A DNA stretch of 64,000 bases, taken from the NCBI RefSeq assembly GCF_026230175.1, contig NZ_CP104208.1, positions 992,001 through 1,056,000 of the forward strand, in the 5' to 3' direction. Position numbers and translations under genes: made by a program. Shown one piece after another: positions 52,483 to 60,549 of the stretch; position 1 is the first letter of the stretch, and every line of letters starts with the position of its first letter. Origin of the DNA: Desulfovibrio mangrovi. Its GTDB lineage: Bacteria > Desulfobacterota > Desulfovibrionia > Desulfovibrionales > Desulfovibrionaceae. The notes below the pieces were generated by a model that was given only the letters and a program-made list of their open reading frames with translations, searched no databases and was not told where the DNA came from.

Positions 52483-55200
52483 ATGAGCGATGCCGCAATT
52501 CCCAAATTGACTCCCATGTTTGAACAGTACCTCCAGATCAAGGAGGACTATAAGGACTGCCTGCTCTTCTATCGAATGGGCGACTTTTACGAGCTTTTTT
52601 TTGAGGACGCCGAGATCGCGGCCCGCGATCTGCAGATCACCCTCACCAGTCGTTCCAGCCCCAATGCCGACTACCGCATTCCCATGTGCGGAGTGCCTTA
52701 TCACGCGGCTGAAACATATCTTCCCCAGTTGCTTGATAAAGGCCACAAGGTAGCAATCTGCGAACAGATTGAGGATCCCAAGGAAGCCAAGGGGCTGGTT
52801 AAACGCGCTGTTAAACGCGTGCTGACCCCCGGCACCGTGGTTGAAGATGCCAACCTTGCCGCCAAAGGCCATAACTTTCTGGCCGCACTCTTCTGGGATG
52901 AAGCCGCGGGAAGCGGCGGACTGGCATGGCTGGACTATTCAACCGGCGACTGGTCCGGTCTCTCTGTCAGCAAGGTCAATGAGTTATGGCAATGGGCCCA
53001 GAAGATGGGACCACGCGAACTGCTTGTGCCTGATAACGTGAACGTTCCCGAAGCCTTTGCACTGGTGGAAACGCATGTAAACCGCATGCCCGCACGTCCC
53101 GGATTTGATTACGCCAGCGCCCGCGACCGTGTCATGCAGTTGCACAGCATCACGGATCTCGCCGTCATCGGACTTGAGAAACACAAGGAGCTGACCCGGG
53201 CCTGCGGCGCCCTGCTCTCCTACCTCGGACAGACGCAGAAGCAGGAATTGACGCATCTTGGCCAGTTCAAGTTGCTCAACCTGAGCAAACACCTCATCCT
53301 TGACGAGATCACCGAACGAAATCTTGAAATTTTCCGGCGTCTTGACGGCAGAAAAGGACTGGGAACCCTGTGGCATGTTCTTGACCAGACCCAGACCCCC
53401 ATGGGTGGACGCCTGCTTGAGGAGCGTTTGCGACACCCGTGGCGCGAGCTTGCTCCCATTACAGAGACGCTTGATGCCGTTGAGCATTTTTCAAGCCGTG
53501 ACAGTTTGCGGAGCGAGTTCCGTGCTGCCCTGAAAGACGTCTACGATATTGAGCGTCTCAGCACGCGCATCCAATTGAATCGGGCCACACCCAAGGATTA
53601 CATTGCCCTGCGAAATAGCCTTGGTGCCTTGCCCCGCATCCGCGCCATACTGGAAAAACCGGAGAGCACCGATCCGTATATTAATGCCGATGAGGAACAG
53701 GGGCTTACCATTCCCGCTTTCCTCAAACGCCTGCTCACCAACTGGGATGATCTCTATGATTACAGTGAGTTGCTTGATCGCGCGCTCGTGGATAATCCAC
53801 CCCATCTGCTGACTGAAGGGGGGCTCTTCAAATTCGGCTACAAGCCGGAATTGGATGAGCTGATTGAGCTGACCGAGCATGGCGAAGCAAAGCTTGAGGA
53901 ACTGCTGGCAGAAGAACAACAGGCCTCCAACCTTCCCAAGCTCAAGATGAAGTATAACCGCGTGTTCGGCTACTTCTTCGAGCTTTCCAACGCGGTTCGG
54001 GAATCCGTTCCGGAGCACTTTATCCGCAGGCAGACGCTGGCCAATGCCGAACGTTTCACCACGCCCCGTCTCAAGGAGCTGGAAGAAAAGCTGCTCGAAG
54101 CCTCAGACACCCGCAAGAGCCTTGAATACAAGCTCTTTCAGGAGTTACGCGATCTCGTGGCGCAGGCTCGTCCGCGACTGCTCTTCATGGCGGACATGCT
54201 GGCCTGCCTCGACTACTGGCAAAGCCTCGCCGAGACGGCCCGCAAGTGGAATTGGACCCGTCCCGAACTGCATAGCGGGCAGGATATAACCATTGTGGAA
54301 GGCCGCCACCCCGTTGTGGAAGCCGTGCAAGGCAGCAGCAATTTCATTCCCAACGACTTGCGCATTGATGACAAGCGGCGGGTATTGCTCATCACCGGCC
54401 CCAACATGGCAGGTAAATCCACCGTGTTGCGACAGGCCGCCATTATCTGCATTCTGGCGCAGGTTGGCTCCTTTGTTCCCGCGCGAGAAGCGCGCATCGG
54501 CCTGACAGACCGTATTTTCTCCCGTGTAGGCGCTTCAGACAACCTTGCGCAGGGGCAGTCCACTTTCATGGTTGAGATGATGGAAACCGCACGCATCCTG
54601 CGACAGGCGACCAAGCGAAGCTTCGTCATTCTGGATGAAATCGGCCGCGGAACATCCACCTTCGACGGGCTTTCTCTGGCCTGGTCCGTGGTGGAAGAGC
54701 TTTCCCGCAGGTCTGACGGCATCCGCACCCTCTTTGCCACGCACTACCACGAACTTACGGCCCTTGAAGGGGCCATTCCCGGCGTGCACAACATGAATAT
54801 TGCCATCAAGGAGTGGAACGGCGATATCGTGTTCCTGCGCCGTCTGGTTCCCGGTCCTTCCGACCGGAGCTATGGCATTGAAGTGGCCAAACTCGCCGGA
54901 GTACCCGGTGGCGTTGTACGCCGCGCCAAGGAGATTCTCGGAGATCTGGAACGCAAGGCCAAGGCATCTGGCCAACATTTTGAGGCCCCGAGGCCTGCGC
55001 AGTCCATGTTGCCCGGTATGCCCGCCCCGGAACCACCCAAGCCCAAGGAACGCCCTGTGGTGGAAGCCCCCGTGCATCCCCTGCTGACGGCGTTACGCGA
55101 TATTGATACGGATAACATGACACCGCTGGATGCCCTGAAACGCCTTACCGAATGGAAAATGCTCTGGGGCCACACCACAAGCGAGGAAAGCGATGAATAA
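52483..55200 (+). CDS. mutS: DNA mismatch repair protein MutS
   Basis: This ~905-residue ATPase recognises mismatches. The mismatch-wedge motif FYRMGDFYELF lies near residue 33 (Phe-X-Glu in FYELF). The lever and clamp regions follow, then the ATPase with Walker A GPNMAGKSTVLRQ, the ABC-like FVILDEIGRGTSTFDGLSLA and the ATHYHELTAL segment. An acidic tail ends the protein. The start is ambiguous between ATG 52456 and 52483; the latter is chosen because the promoter just upstream would start transcripts at about 52459. The stop overlaps the next gene by 8 bases. Confidence 0.94.
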   Translation: MSDAAIPKLTPMFEQYLQIKEDYKDCLLFYRMGDFYELFFEDAEIAARDLQITLTSRSSPNADYRIPMCGVPYHAAETYLPQLLDKGHKVAICEQIEDPKEAKGLVKRAVKRVLTPGTVVEDANLAAKGHNFLAALFWDEAAGSGGLAWLDYSTGDWSGLSVSKVNELWQWAQKMGPRELLVPDNVNVPEAFALVETHVNRMPARPGFDYASARDRVMQLHSITDLAVIGLEKHKELTRACGALLSYLGQTQKQELTHLGQFKLLNLSKHLILDEITERNLEIFRRLDGRKGLGTLWHVLDQTQTPMGGRLLEERLRHPWRELAPITETLDAVEHFSSRDSLRSEFRAALKDVYDIERLSTRIQLNRATPKDYIALRNSLGALPRIRAILEKPESTDPYINADEEQGLTIPAFLKRLLTNWDDLYDYSELLDRALVDNPPHLLTEGGLFKFGYKPELDELIELTEHGEAKLEELLAEEQQASNLPKLKMKYNRVFGYFFELSNAVRESVPEHFIRRQTLANAERFTTPRLKELEEKLLEASDTRKSLEYKLFQELRDLVAQARPRLLFMADMLACLDYWQSLAETARKWNWTRPELHSGQDITIVEGRHPVVEAVQGSSNFIPNDLRIDDKRRVLLITGPNMAGKSTVLRQAAIICILAQVGSFVPAREARIGLTDRIFSRVGASDNLAQGQSTFMVEMMETARILRQATKRSFVILDEIGRGTSTFDGLSLAWSVVEELSRRSDGIRTLFATHYHELTALEGAIPGVHNMNIAIKEWNGDIVFLRRLVPGPSDRSYGIEVAKLAGVPGGVVRRAKEILGDLERKAKASGQHFEAPRPAQSMLPGMPAPEPPKPKERPVVEAPVHPLLTALRDIDTDNMTPLDALKRLTEWKMLWGHTTSEESDE

Positions 55201-55651
55201 TTCCACTGTAGCCAGAATTTGCTCGGGTCTTCTTGTGGCGCTGCTTGCCGCTACTCCCCTGATTGCAGGATGCGGCAAAAAGGGATGGCCGCAGCCCCGA
55301 AACACCAACGATACCTTCAAGTGGATCCGCGCCAGCGCCGCTCCTGCCAATGAAGAATGCATCCGCTTTGAAGCGGAATTGAATGGAAATTTGCGCAACA
55401 TAGAGTATATTGCTTTGGAGTTGCAGACTGCCGGTTCCGCAGAGGACTGCCCCACCTGCCCCTTCAATCCCAATGAACGGATGGAATACCTTCCGGAAGA
55501 ATTGGGCATTACCTCGCAGCAGGGCGCGTTCTCCAGGCTGTATTGCCCCAAGCGCAAATCCTCCGCGTATCGCTGGCGATTTGTCGGGGTAAACGTACAC
55601 GGCACGCTGGAACATGCCATCTCCACCGTTCGCGGTGTTGAGATGGAATAA
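55193..55651 (+). CDS. small lipoprotein of unknown function
   Basis: This 152-residue protein has a signal peptide ending in the lipobox LIAGC (Cys about 27). The mature part holds a CPTCPFNP motif and further cysteines (EDCP, LYCPKRKS). It shows a single beta-rich fold of the fibronectin-like kind (YRWRFVGVNVHGTLEHAIST). I recognise no family. The cysteines could form disulfides or bind metal in the periplasm. It overlaps mutS by 8 bases and precedes lysA by 22, so it is probably co-expressed with lysA. Confidence 0.75.
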   Translation: MNNSTVARICSGLLVALLAATPLIAGCGKKGWPQPRNTNDTFKWIRASAAPANEECIRFEAELNGNLRNIEYIALELQTAGSAEDCPTCPFNPNERMEYLPEELGITSQQGAFSRLYCPKRKSSAYRWRFVGVNVHGTLEHAISTVRGVEME

Positions 55652-55673
55652 CCCTGTTCCCTCTGGAGGTCGC

Positions 55674-56921
55674 ATGCATCATTTCGAATACCGCAACGGC
55701 GAACTGTACGCCGAAGACGTGCCTGTTCGCCAACTTGCGCAGGAACACGGCACTCCGCTGTATATTTACTCTTCCGCCACGTTCTCACACCACTTCAAGG
55801 CGTTTGATTCCGCGTTCGAAGGCATTCAGCACCTTACCTGCTATTCGGTGAAAGCATGCTCCAACGTGAGTATCCTCAAACTGCTCGGCGCTCTTGGCGC
55901 GGGCATGGATATCGTTTCCGGCGGGGAGCTGCATCGCGCACGCAAGGCAGGCATCCCTGCTGAGCGCATTGTCTATTCGGGGGTAGGTAAAAAACGCTCC
56001 GAGATTCGTGAGGCGCTTGAGGCCGGCATCCTGATGTTCAACGTGGAATCACGTCAGGAATTGGAACGCATAGCCGTTGTTGCCCGTGAAATGGGTGTAG
56101 TAGCCCGCATATCACTGCGTGTTAATCCGGATGTGGACCCCAAAACCCATCCGTATATTTCCACGGGCCTGAAGAAGAATAAATTCGGTCTGGATATCGA
56201 GCAGTCCCTTGCGGCATACCGCCGAGCAAAAGAGCTGGAGGGAGTGGAGCCTATCGGCATCGACTGTCATATAGGATCGCAGCTGACCAGCATCGAGCCC
56301 TTTATTGAAGCGCTTGAGCGGGTCATGAGCTTCTATGAAACCCTCAAGACGGAAGGAATAGACATCCGTTACCTTGATCTGGGCGGCGGCCTAGGCATCC
56401 CTTATAATACGGAAGAACCGCCCCACCCTGTGGAATATGGCAAGGCTGTCACGGAGCGCCTGAAGGGAACCGGGCTCACGCTCATTCTCGAACCGGGACG
56501 CGTTATTGCCGGCAACTCGGGCATTCTGGTTACCGAGGTTGTTTACACCAAGGACACGCCCAGCAAGCACTTTGTAATCGTGGATGCCGCCATGAACGAT
56601 CTGGTTCGCCCCTCGCTCTACCAGTCCTTCCACCGCATAGCCGAAGTGGTTCCGCAAGGTCGCGAGCCTCACGACGTTGATGTTGTCGGCCCCATATGCG
56701 AATCAGGTGACTTTCTGGCGCAGGACAGAACCATCCCCGCAGTTGAGCAGGGTGAATTGCTCGCACTATTCTCGGCAGGTGCATACGGTTTCTCCATGAG
56801 TTCCCAGTACAACTCACGACTGCGAGCAGCTGAGGTCATGGTCGAAGGCAACACCGCCAAGGTCATCCGCAAGCGTGAAACGTACGCCGACCTCATCGCA
56901 CTTGAAGAGGGTGCGTTGTAG
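55674..56921 (+). CDS. lysA: diaminopimelate decarboxylase
   Basis: This 415-residue PLP enzyme makes L-lysine from meso-diaminopimelate. The PLP lysine is Lys60 in CYSVKACSN. DCHIGSQLTSIEPF, LDLGGGLGIPY and LEPGRVIAGNSG mark the barrel, and the active-site cysteine is in GPICESGDFLAQD. GGAGG lies before the ATG at 55674; an upstream codon at 55614 lies inside the previous gene. Together with dapL it gives two steps of the lysine route. Confidence 0.95.
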   Translation: MHHFEYRNGELYAEDVPVRQLAQEHGTPLYIYSSATFSHHFKAFDSAFEGIQHLTCYSVKACSNVSILKLLGALGAGMDIVSGGELHRARKAGIPAERIVYSGVGKKRSEIREALEAGILMFNVESRQELERIAVVAREMGVVARISLRVNPDVDPKTHPYISTGLKKNKFGLDIEQSLAAYRRAKELEGVEPIGIDCHIGSQLTSIEPFIEALERVMSFYETLKTEGIDIRYLDLGGGLGIPYNTEEPPHPVEYGKAVTERLKGTGLTLILEPGRVIAGNSGILVTEVVYTKDTPSKHFVIVDAAMNDLVRPSLYQSFHRIAEVVPQGREPHDVDVVGPICESGDFLAQDRTIPAVEQGELLALFSAGAYGFSMSSQYNSRLRAAEVMVEGNTAKVIRKRETYADLIALEEGAL

Positions 56922-56979
56922 CTCTTCGTTTTCCGACATCCGCCTGATCGCAAGACAGGTGCATATACCAAATAAACAA

Positions 56980-57017
56980 TATGGGCCGGAAGCAATGCTT
57001 TCGGCCCTGTTTTTTTA
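56980..57017 (+). terminator. Rho-independent terminator after lysA
   Basis: The 11 bp stem GGGCCGGAAGC / GCTTTCGGCCC (one G-U) with an AAT loop is followed by seven T bases. Confidence 0.88.
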
Positions 57018-57070
57018 GCTCATAGAAAAAATCTTTCACAATTTCAGCATATTAAATTTTACAATTTATA

Positions 57071-57127
57071 TTTATAAACTTTATCGCAAAAAAAGCTTGC
57101 GTACGATGTTTATCTTTGTTTATAAAC
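57071..57127 (+). promoter_or_regulatory. operator-like repeats and promoter for the S24 regulator gene
   Basis: TATAAAC occurs at 57073-57079 and again at 57121-57127, the second inside the palindrome GTTTATAAAC (57118-57127). An inverted GTTTAT lies at 57108-57113. The second copy forms a -10 TATAAA, 18 bases after TTGCGT (57097-57102). This layout fits autoregulation by the downstream repressor-like protein. The surrounding 120 bases are markedly AT-rich. Confidence 0.5.
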
Positions 57128-57157
57128 AGCAACAGAGCAACACAATAAGGAGAAAGC

Positions 57158-57865
57158 ATGGCCTCACTGGATTTCCACACGTTCTTCCGCCGACTGGAAA
57201 AAGCCACAAGCATCAAGAGTCAGCAGGATCTTGCAACGGCGCTGGGAGTCAACCGCTCTGCCATTACGCAGGCGAAGCGACGTGATGCTGTGCCTCCCAA
57301 ATGGATTCTGGCCTTGTCACGTCAATTCGGCCTTAATCCCGACTGGCTTGAATTCGGAAAAGGGGTGCCGCAGCAATCAAAAGCGGATGTTGCTGCACCG
57401 GTCTCCCCTGCTCCTGCCACTCATTCTGAGCACGAACAGGTGGCTGACATTCCTGCCATAGCGACAGTTCCCAAGGTCTATGCGCGCCTGTGCGCAGGCG
57501 GCGGCTCCTTTGACGTGGAGGCAGCCGTGGTGGAGGAACACATCTTCAGACAGGACTGGCTGGCCAAAAAAGGCAAGCCCGGCTCCATGGTTCTGATGGA
57601 TGTTTTCGGCAACAGCATGGAACCCGAAATCCGGGAAGGCGACATGGTGCTTGTGGACCAGTCTCAGAAAGACATTTTTGCCGGTTCCATCTACGCCGTA
57701 GGCCTTGAAGATACTGTCATGGTGAAACGACTTGAACGCAAGATGAGAGAAGTTGTCCTGCACAGTGACAACCCGGATTACTCGCCTATCCACGTTCGGG
57801 GCGATGAGTTTGAAAGCTTTCGCGTCATAGGACGCATTGTCTGGATCTGTCGGGAATATCGCTAG
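57158..57865 (+). CDS. XRE-family regulator with S24 (LexA/CI-like) peptidase domain
   Basis: This 235-residue protein has an N-terminal helix-turn-helix (about residues 12-60, SQQDLATALGVNRSAITQAK). A linker and a LexA/CI-type S24 domain follow. The cleavage site is probably Ala113-Gly114 in RLCAGGGSF. The catalytic pair is Ser153 in FGNSMEP and Lys190 in VMVKRLE, so self-cleavage is expected. Such repressors respond to RecA-dependent DNA damage or other stress. No prophage genes are nearby, so this looks like a free-standing stress regulator. AAGGAGA precedes the start. A terminator follows, and similar TATAAAC motifs recur downstream, suggesting it controls its neighbours. Confidence 0.88.
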   Translation: MASLDFHTFFRRLEKATSIKSQQDLATALGVNRSAITQAKRRDAVPPKWILALSRQFGLNPDWLEFGKGVPQQSKADVAAPVSPAPATHSEHEQVADIPAIATVPKVYARLCAGGGSFDVEAAVVEEHIFRQDWLAKKGKPGSMVLMDVFGNSMEPEIREGDMVLVDQSQKDIFAGSIYAVGLEDTVMVKRLERKMREVVLHSDNPDYSPIHVRGDEFESFRVIGRIVWICREYR

Positions 57866-57883
57866 ATTTTACATAACCAATAC

Positions 57884-57904
57884 AAAGGGCTATGCCCTTT
57901 TTTT
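57884..57904 (+). terminator. Rho-independent terminator after the S24 regulator gene
   Basis: AAAGGGC (57884-57890), TAT and GCCCTTT (57894-57900) with four more T bases. It is followed directly by GGC and, 17 bases later, by a TACATAAAC motif. Confidence 0.82.
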
Positions 57905-57960
57905 GGCAACACGAAGTTAACTTACATAAACAATATTTGCAGCATACAAGGAGAACGGTC

Positions 57961-58125
57961 ATGCAAAAGCGTTTCTGCACCTGCGGCTTCATGGTTCTGG
58001 TCGATTACATCATGAATACCAATTCCTTTGCCTACCGGATCTTCTCCGCAGGTATCAATGCCGGTCGAAAAGTTGAAACCTGTCCCTGCTGCGGCCGTCC
58101 GCTGGATATTGACTCCCTGCGATAA
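57961..58125 (+). CDS. small zinc-ribbon-like protein (54 residues)
   Basis: This 54-residue protein has two cysteine pairs, CTC at residues 6-8 and CPCC near 43-46 (VETCPCCGRPLD), an arrangement that suggests one bound zinc. ACAAGGAGA precedes the ATG at 57961, which decides the start; an upstream frame from 57892 lacks a site. I do not recognise a family. It sits between two terminators, with a TACATAAAC motif 30 bases upstream, so it appears to have its own promoter under the same kind of control as the flanking genes. Confidence 0.72.
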   Translation: MQKRFCTCGFMVLVDYIMNTNSFAYRIFSAGINAGRKVETCPCCGRPLDIDSLR

Positions 58126-58163
58126 TGCTGCGGCCTGTCTCTGTTCAGTCAGCATTGTCCTGT

Positions 58164-58185
58164 GCGGGATTCGTCCCGTTTTTTT
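58164..58185 (+). terminator. Rho-independent terminator after the zinc-ribbon gene
   Basis: The short stem CGGGA (58165-58169) / TCCCG with a UUCG-type tetraloop is followed by seven T bases. It is short, but the loop is very stable. Confidence 0.75.
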
Positions 58186-58211
58186 GGCCCCTTCATGTTG
58201 CATTTTATAAA
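58183..58211 (+). promoter_or_regulatory. candidate promoter overlapping TATAAAC motif
   Basis: TTTGGC (58183-58188), a 17-base spacer and TATAAA (58206-58211) lie just after the previous terminator. The -10 is within TTTATAAAC (58204-58212), as at the S24 regulator promoter. Confidence 0.5.
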
Positions 58212-58217
58212 CTTTTG

Positions 58218-58315
58218 ATCGTGCGAAAAAACCGACTCTCGAAAAGGCTTCCCCGGTCGGTTGTTTCACTCAGCGCGGCATTCCGGTCTGCCCCCGGAGT
58301 GCCGCGCATTTTTTC
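58218..58315 (+). ncRNA. candidate ~100 nt regulated small RNA or attenuated leader
   Basis: A transcript from the promoter at 58183-58211 would run ~100 bases to a strong terminator. It would hold a 5' hairpin AACCGAC (58230-58236) / GTCGGTT (58256-58262) and then the terminator stem. There is no open reading frame with a ribosome site. It may be a stand-alone small RNA or the attenuated leader of the hydrolase gene that begins 40 bases later. No family is recognised. Confidence 0.35.
58273..58315 (+). terminator. strong Rho-independent terminator upstream of the hydrolase gene
   Basis: GCGCGGCATTCCGG (58273-58286) pairs with the arm ending GTGCCGCGC (58299-58307), and ATTTTTTC follows. It is the third terminator in 430 bases. 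Confidence 0.82.
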
Positions 58316-58354
58316 ATATAAACATTTCCGGTTTGTGACATGGGAGAACATTAC

Positions 58355-59128
58355 ATGATTCCATTCAATCATGCAGATGGTGAGCATCTTGAGGTAGAGG
58401 GAGCAAGGATCTATTTCGAAATTCAGGGAGACCCTAAAGCCACTCCCCTGGTCTTCCTTCATGGAGGCTTCGGCAGCATTGAGGATTTCAGCCAGATCAT
58501 TCCGCTGCTTGATCAGCCTTACAGACTGATCGGCATAGACAGCCGTGGTCAGGGAAAATCCACCCTCGGTTCCTCCTCCCTCACCTATTCGCGCATGCAA
58601 CACGATGTGGAAACTGTGCTAAGGCATCTGGGTATCACACAGACAAATTTCATCGGGCACAGCGATGGAGGTATTGTGGGCTTGCGCCTGGCTGCCGCAC
58701 ACGTCATCGAGATCCCGAAGCTTGTAACCATAGGGTCGCACTGGAGGCTGACTGAGGATGATCCGGCGCGTCCTCTCTTTGCAGGGATTACCGCCGAAAA
58801 CTGGAAGTCCATGTTCCCGGAAAGCTACAACACCTACCAGCGCCTCAATCCGGAACCGGATTTCCCCATGCTTACACGCGAAATCGTTAGATTATGGCTG
58901 GATACCAGTTCTGGAGGCTATCCTGCCGAGGAGATTCGGAACATCACTTCCGACCTGATGGTTGTTCGGGGAGATGAGGATATTCTCATTACCAGGCAAC
59001 ATGCCATGGAATTGGCTGATATGATTTCCGGAGCATGTTTGCTTAACGTGCCTTTCAGCAGCCACGTTATTCATCAGGAAAAGCCTGAACTGCTCATGGA
59101 CAGCATCAATGAGTTTCTGAACAGGTAA
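58355..59128 (+). CDS. alpha/beta-fold hydrolase
   Basis: This 257-residue hydrolase has the oxyanion motif FLHGGFGSIEDF, the nucleophile Ser103 in FIGHSDGGIVGL, an acid in VVRGDEDI (Asp207 or Asp209) and a histidine in SSHVIHQEKP. The substrate is unknown; the fold includes esterases, epoxide hydrolases and quorum-signal cleavers. ATG 58355 is chosen because GGGAG (58342-58346) is 8 bases upstream; ATG 58340 is an alternative. A TATAAAC motif (58317-58323) lies in its leader, as at the regulator gene. Confidence 0.85.
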   Translation: MIPFNHADGEHLEVEGARIYFEIQGDPKATPLVFLHGGFGSIEDFSQIIPLLDQPYRLIGIDSRGQGKSTLGSSSLTYSRMQHDVETVLRHLGITQTNFIGHSDGGIVGLRLAAAHVIEIPKLVTIGSHWRLTEDDPARPLFAGITAENWKSMFPESYNTYQRLNPEPDFPMLTREIVRLWLDTSSGGYPAEEIRNITSDLMVVRGDEDILITRQHAMELADMISGACLLNVPFSSHVIHQEKPELLMDSINEFLNR

Positions 59129-59158
59129 ACGAGATAGCACCTGGGACACATAAAGGAA

Positions 59159-59190
59159 AAAGGCCTGCAGCGTTAAGCTACAGGCCTTTC
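59159..59190. terminator. terminator between the hydrolase gene and tRNA-Leu
   Basis: AAAGGCCTG (59159-59167) pairs with CAGGCCTTT (59181-59189). On the minus strand a T-rich run follows, ending the tRNA transcript; on the plus strand the tail is weaker. Confidence 0.75.
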
Positions 59191-59197
59191 TACCTTA

Positions 59198-59284
59198 TGG
59201 TGCCGAGGAAGGGACTCGAACCCTTACGAGATTTCTCTCACTACCCCCTCAAGATAGCGTGTCTACCAATTCCACCACCCCGGC
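59198..59284 (-). tRNA. tRNA-Leu (anticodon GAG), CCA encoded
   Basis: Read on the minus strand, an 87-base class II tRNA starts GCCGGGG and ends CCTCGGC-A-CCA. The D arm TGGTGGAATTGGTAGACA is typical of leucine tRNA. The anticodon stem CTATC / GGTAG encloses the loop TTGAGGG, giving anticodon GAG (codons CUC and CUU). A long variable arm follows, and the T arm has GGTTCGAGTCC. It lies 43 bases downstream of secG on the same strand. Confidence 0.95.
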
Positions 59285-59327
59285 GATTTCCCGTGTATAG
59301 CAAGGTCACTAAGACCCGAATACCAAT

Positions 59328-59669
59328 TTACTGAGCAGGCTTTTCAGCAGGCTCTTTGGGAGCAGCTTCTTCCAGAAGAATGGGCTTTTCCTGTGCAGAC
59401 TTTTCTTCGATCTTCACATCAATGATGCCGGACTCGTCGGAACCCGTGTGACCGGTCATATAGTTGTAGCTCAGGGAAGTAAAGAGGAAGATCACAGCCA
59501 TGATGCCGGTCAGTCTGGCAATCATACCGCCAGCGCCGCCGCTTCCGAACATGGACTGGCTGCCGCCGCCGAAGATGACCCCCATGCCTTCCTTGCCAGC
59601 CTGAAGCAGAACAAGGATAACAAGAGAGACACAGGCTACGATATGCAGGATAAGAATCAGATTTTCCAC
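59328..59669 (-). CDS. secG: preprotein translocase subunit SecG
   Basis: This 113-residue subunit of the SecYEG channel has two transmembrane helices (LILILHIVACVSLVILVLLQ and LTGIMAVIFLFTSLSYNYM). Between them is the SecG signature GGGSQSMFGSGGAG. The C-terminal tail is charged and Pro/Glu-rich. The start is GTG with GGAGGAC upstream. tpiA precedes it, a common gene order. Confidence 0.93.
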   Translation of the reverse strand: MENLILILHIVACVSLVILVLLQAGKEGMGVIFGGGSQSMFGSGGAGGMIARLTGIMAVIFLFTSLSYNYMTGHTGSDESGIIDVKIEEKSAQEKPILLEEAAPKEPAEKPAQ

Positions 59670-59714
59670 TGAGATTGTCCTCCTAGGAACAACGGAGATC
59701 GTTGAAATCCAGTT

Positions 59715-60467
59715 TTATGCGAGCACGATGCGGCTGAAGCTTTCAGCCTGCAAAGAAGCGCCTCCTACCAGAACTCCATTGACATTGTCAAGGCTTACGA
59801 TTTCCGAAGCATTGTCAGGCTTCACGCTGCCGCCGTACAGAATGGGCATTTGCGCACCAATTGCGGGGAACATGCTCACCAGTTTTTCACGCACAATGGC
59901 GTGTGCTTCAAGAATTTCCTTGGGTCCAGCCACTTTGCCCGTACCAATAGCCCACACGGGCTCATACGCGATGGCAATATTCTCAGGAGCCAGATCCTTC
60001 GGCACATCCTTGAGGCCAGATTCAAGCTGGGTATGAATCACAGCGGTCAGCCTGCCTGCCTCACGCTCTTCCAGCTTCTCGCCGATGCACAGACAGACCT
60101 TGAGGCCCTTTGCGAGGCAGTAAGCGGTCTTCTGGCCGACAAAAGCATCAGATTCACCCAGAACATGACGACGCTCGGAATGCCCGGTCAGCACCCAGTT
60201 GCAGCCGCAGGCGGCAAGCATGGACGGAGAGATTTCGCCGGTAAAGGCCCCCTCATCGGCCGGATAGACATTCTGTCCGCCGACATTGAAGCCTGCTGCA
60301 TCACGCAGGGCTTCCACGGTGCCGTGCAGGGCGGTAAACGGAGGGAAGATGAGCACTTCCCGGTCTGCAGGCAGTGCGCCAACCTTTTCCACAAGGGCAC
60401 TCGCCGTTTCCTTCGCCTCATCGGCGGTCTTGTACATCTTCCAGTTGGCGGCCATCAGCTTCTTCAT
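59715..60467 (-). CDS. tpiA: triosephosphate isomerase
   Basis: This 250-residue TIM-barrel enzyme interconverts glyceraldehyde-3-phosphate and dihydroxyacetone phosphate. The catalytic Lys is in MAANWKMYK, His in VLTGHSERRHV and Glu in AYEPVWAIGTGK; loop 6 reads IGTGKVAG. The ATG at 60467 is used, since homologues start there. An in-frame codon at 60665 lies in the preceding gene. Confidence 0.96.
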   Translation of the reverse strand: MKKLMAANWKMYKTADEAKETASALVEKVGALPADREVLIFPPFTALHGTVEALRDAAGFNVGGQNVYPADEGAFTGEISPSMLAACGCNWVLTGHSERRHVLGESDAFVGQKTAYCLAKGLKVCLCIGEKLEEREAGRLTAVIHTQLESGLKDVPKDLAPENIAIAYEPVWAIGTGKVAGPKEILEAHAIVREKLVSMFPAIGAQMPILYGGSVKPDNASEIVSLDNVNGVLVGGASLQAESFSRIVLA

Positions 60468-60549
60468 TTCCGTCGTCTCCTTCAGTAATATGCCAGCGTT
60501 CTGTGCGATGGTATGTGATGGTATATCGGACGCACAATGATTCATGCAA

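Noticed and set aside
57158-59128. Prophage remnant signalled by the CI-like regulator
   Set aside because: No structural, integrase or lysis genes and no att repeats; the neighbours are a small zinc protein and a hydrolase.
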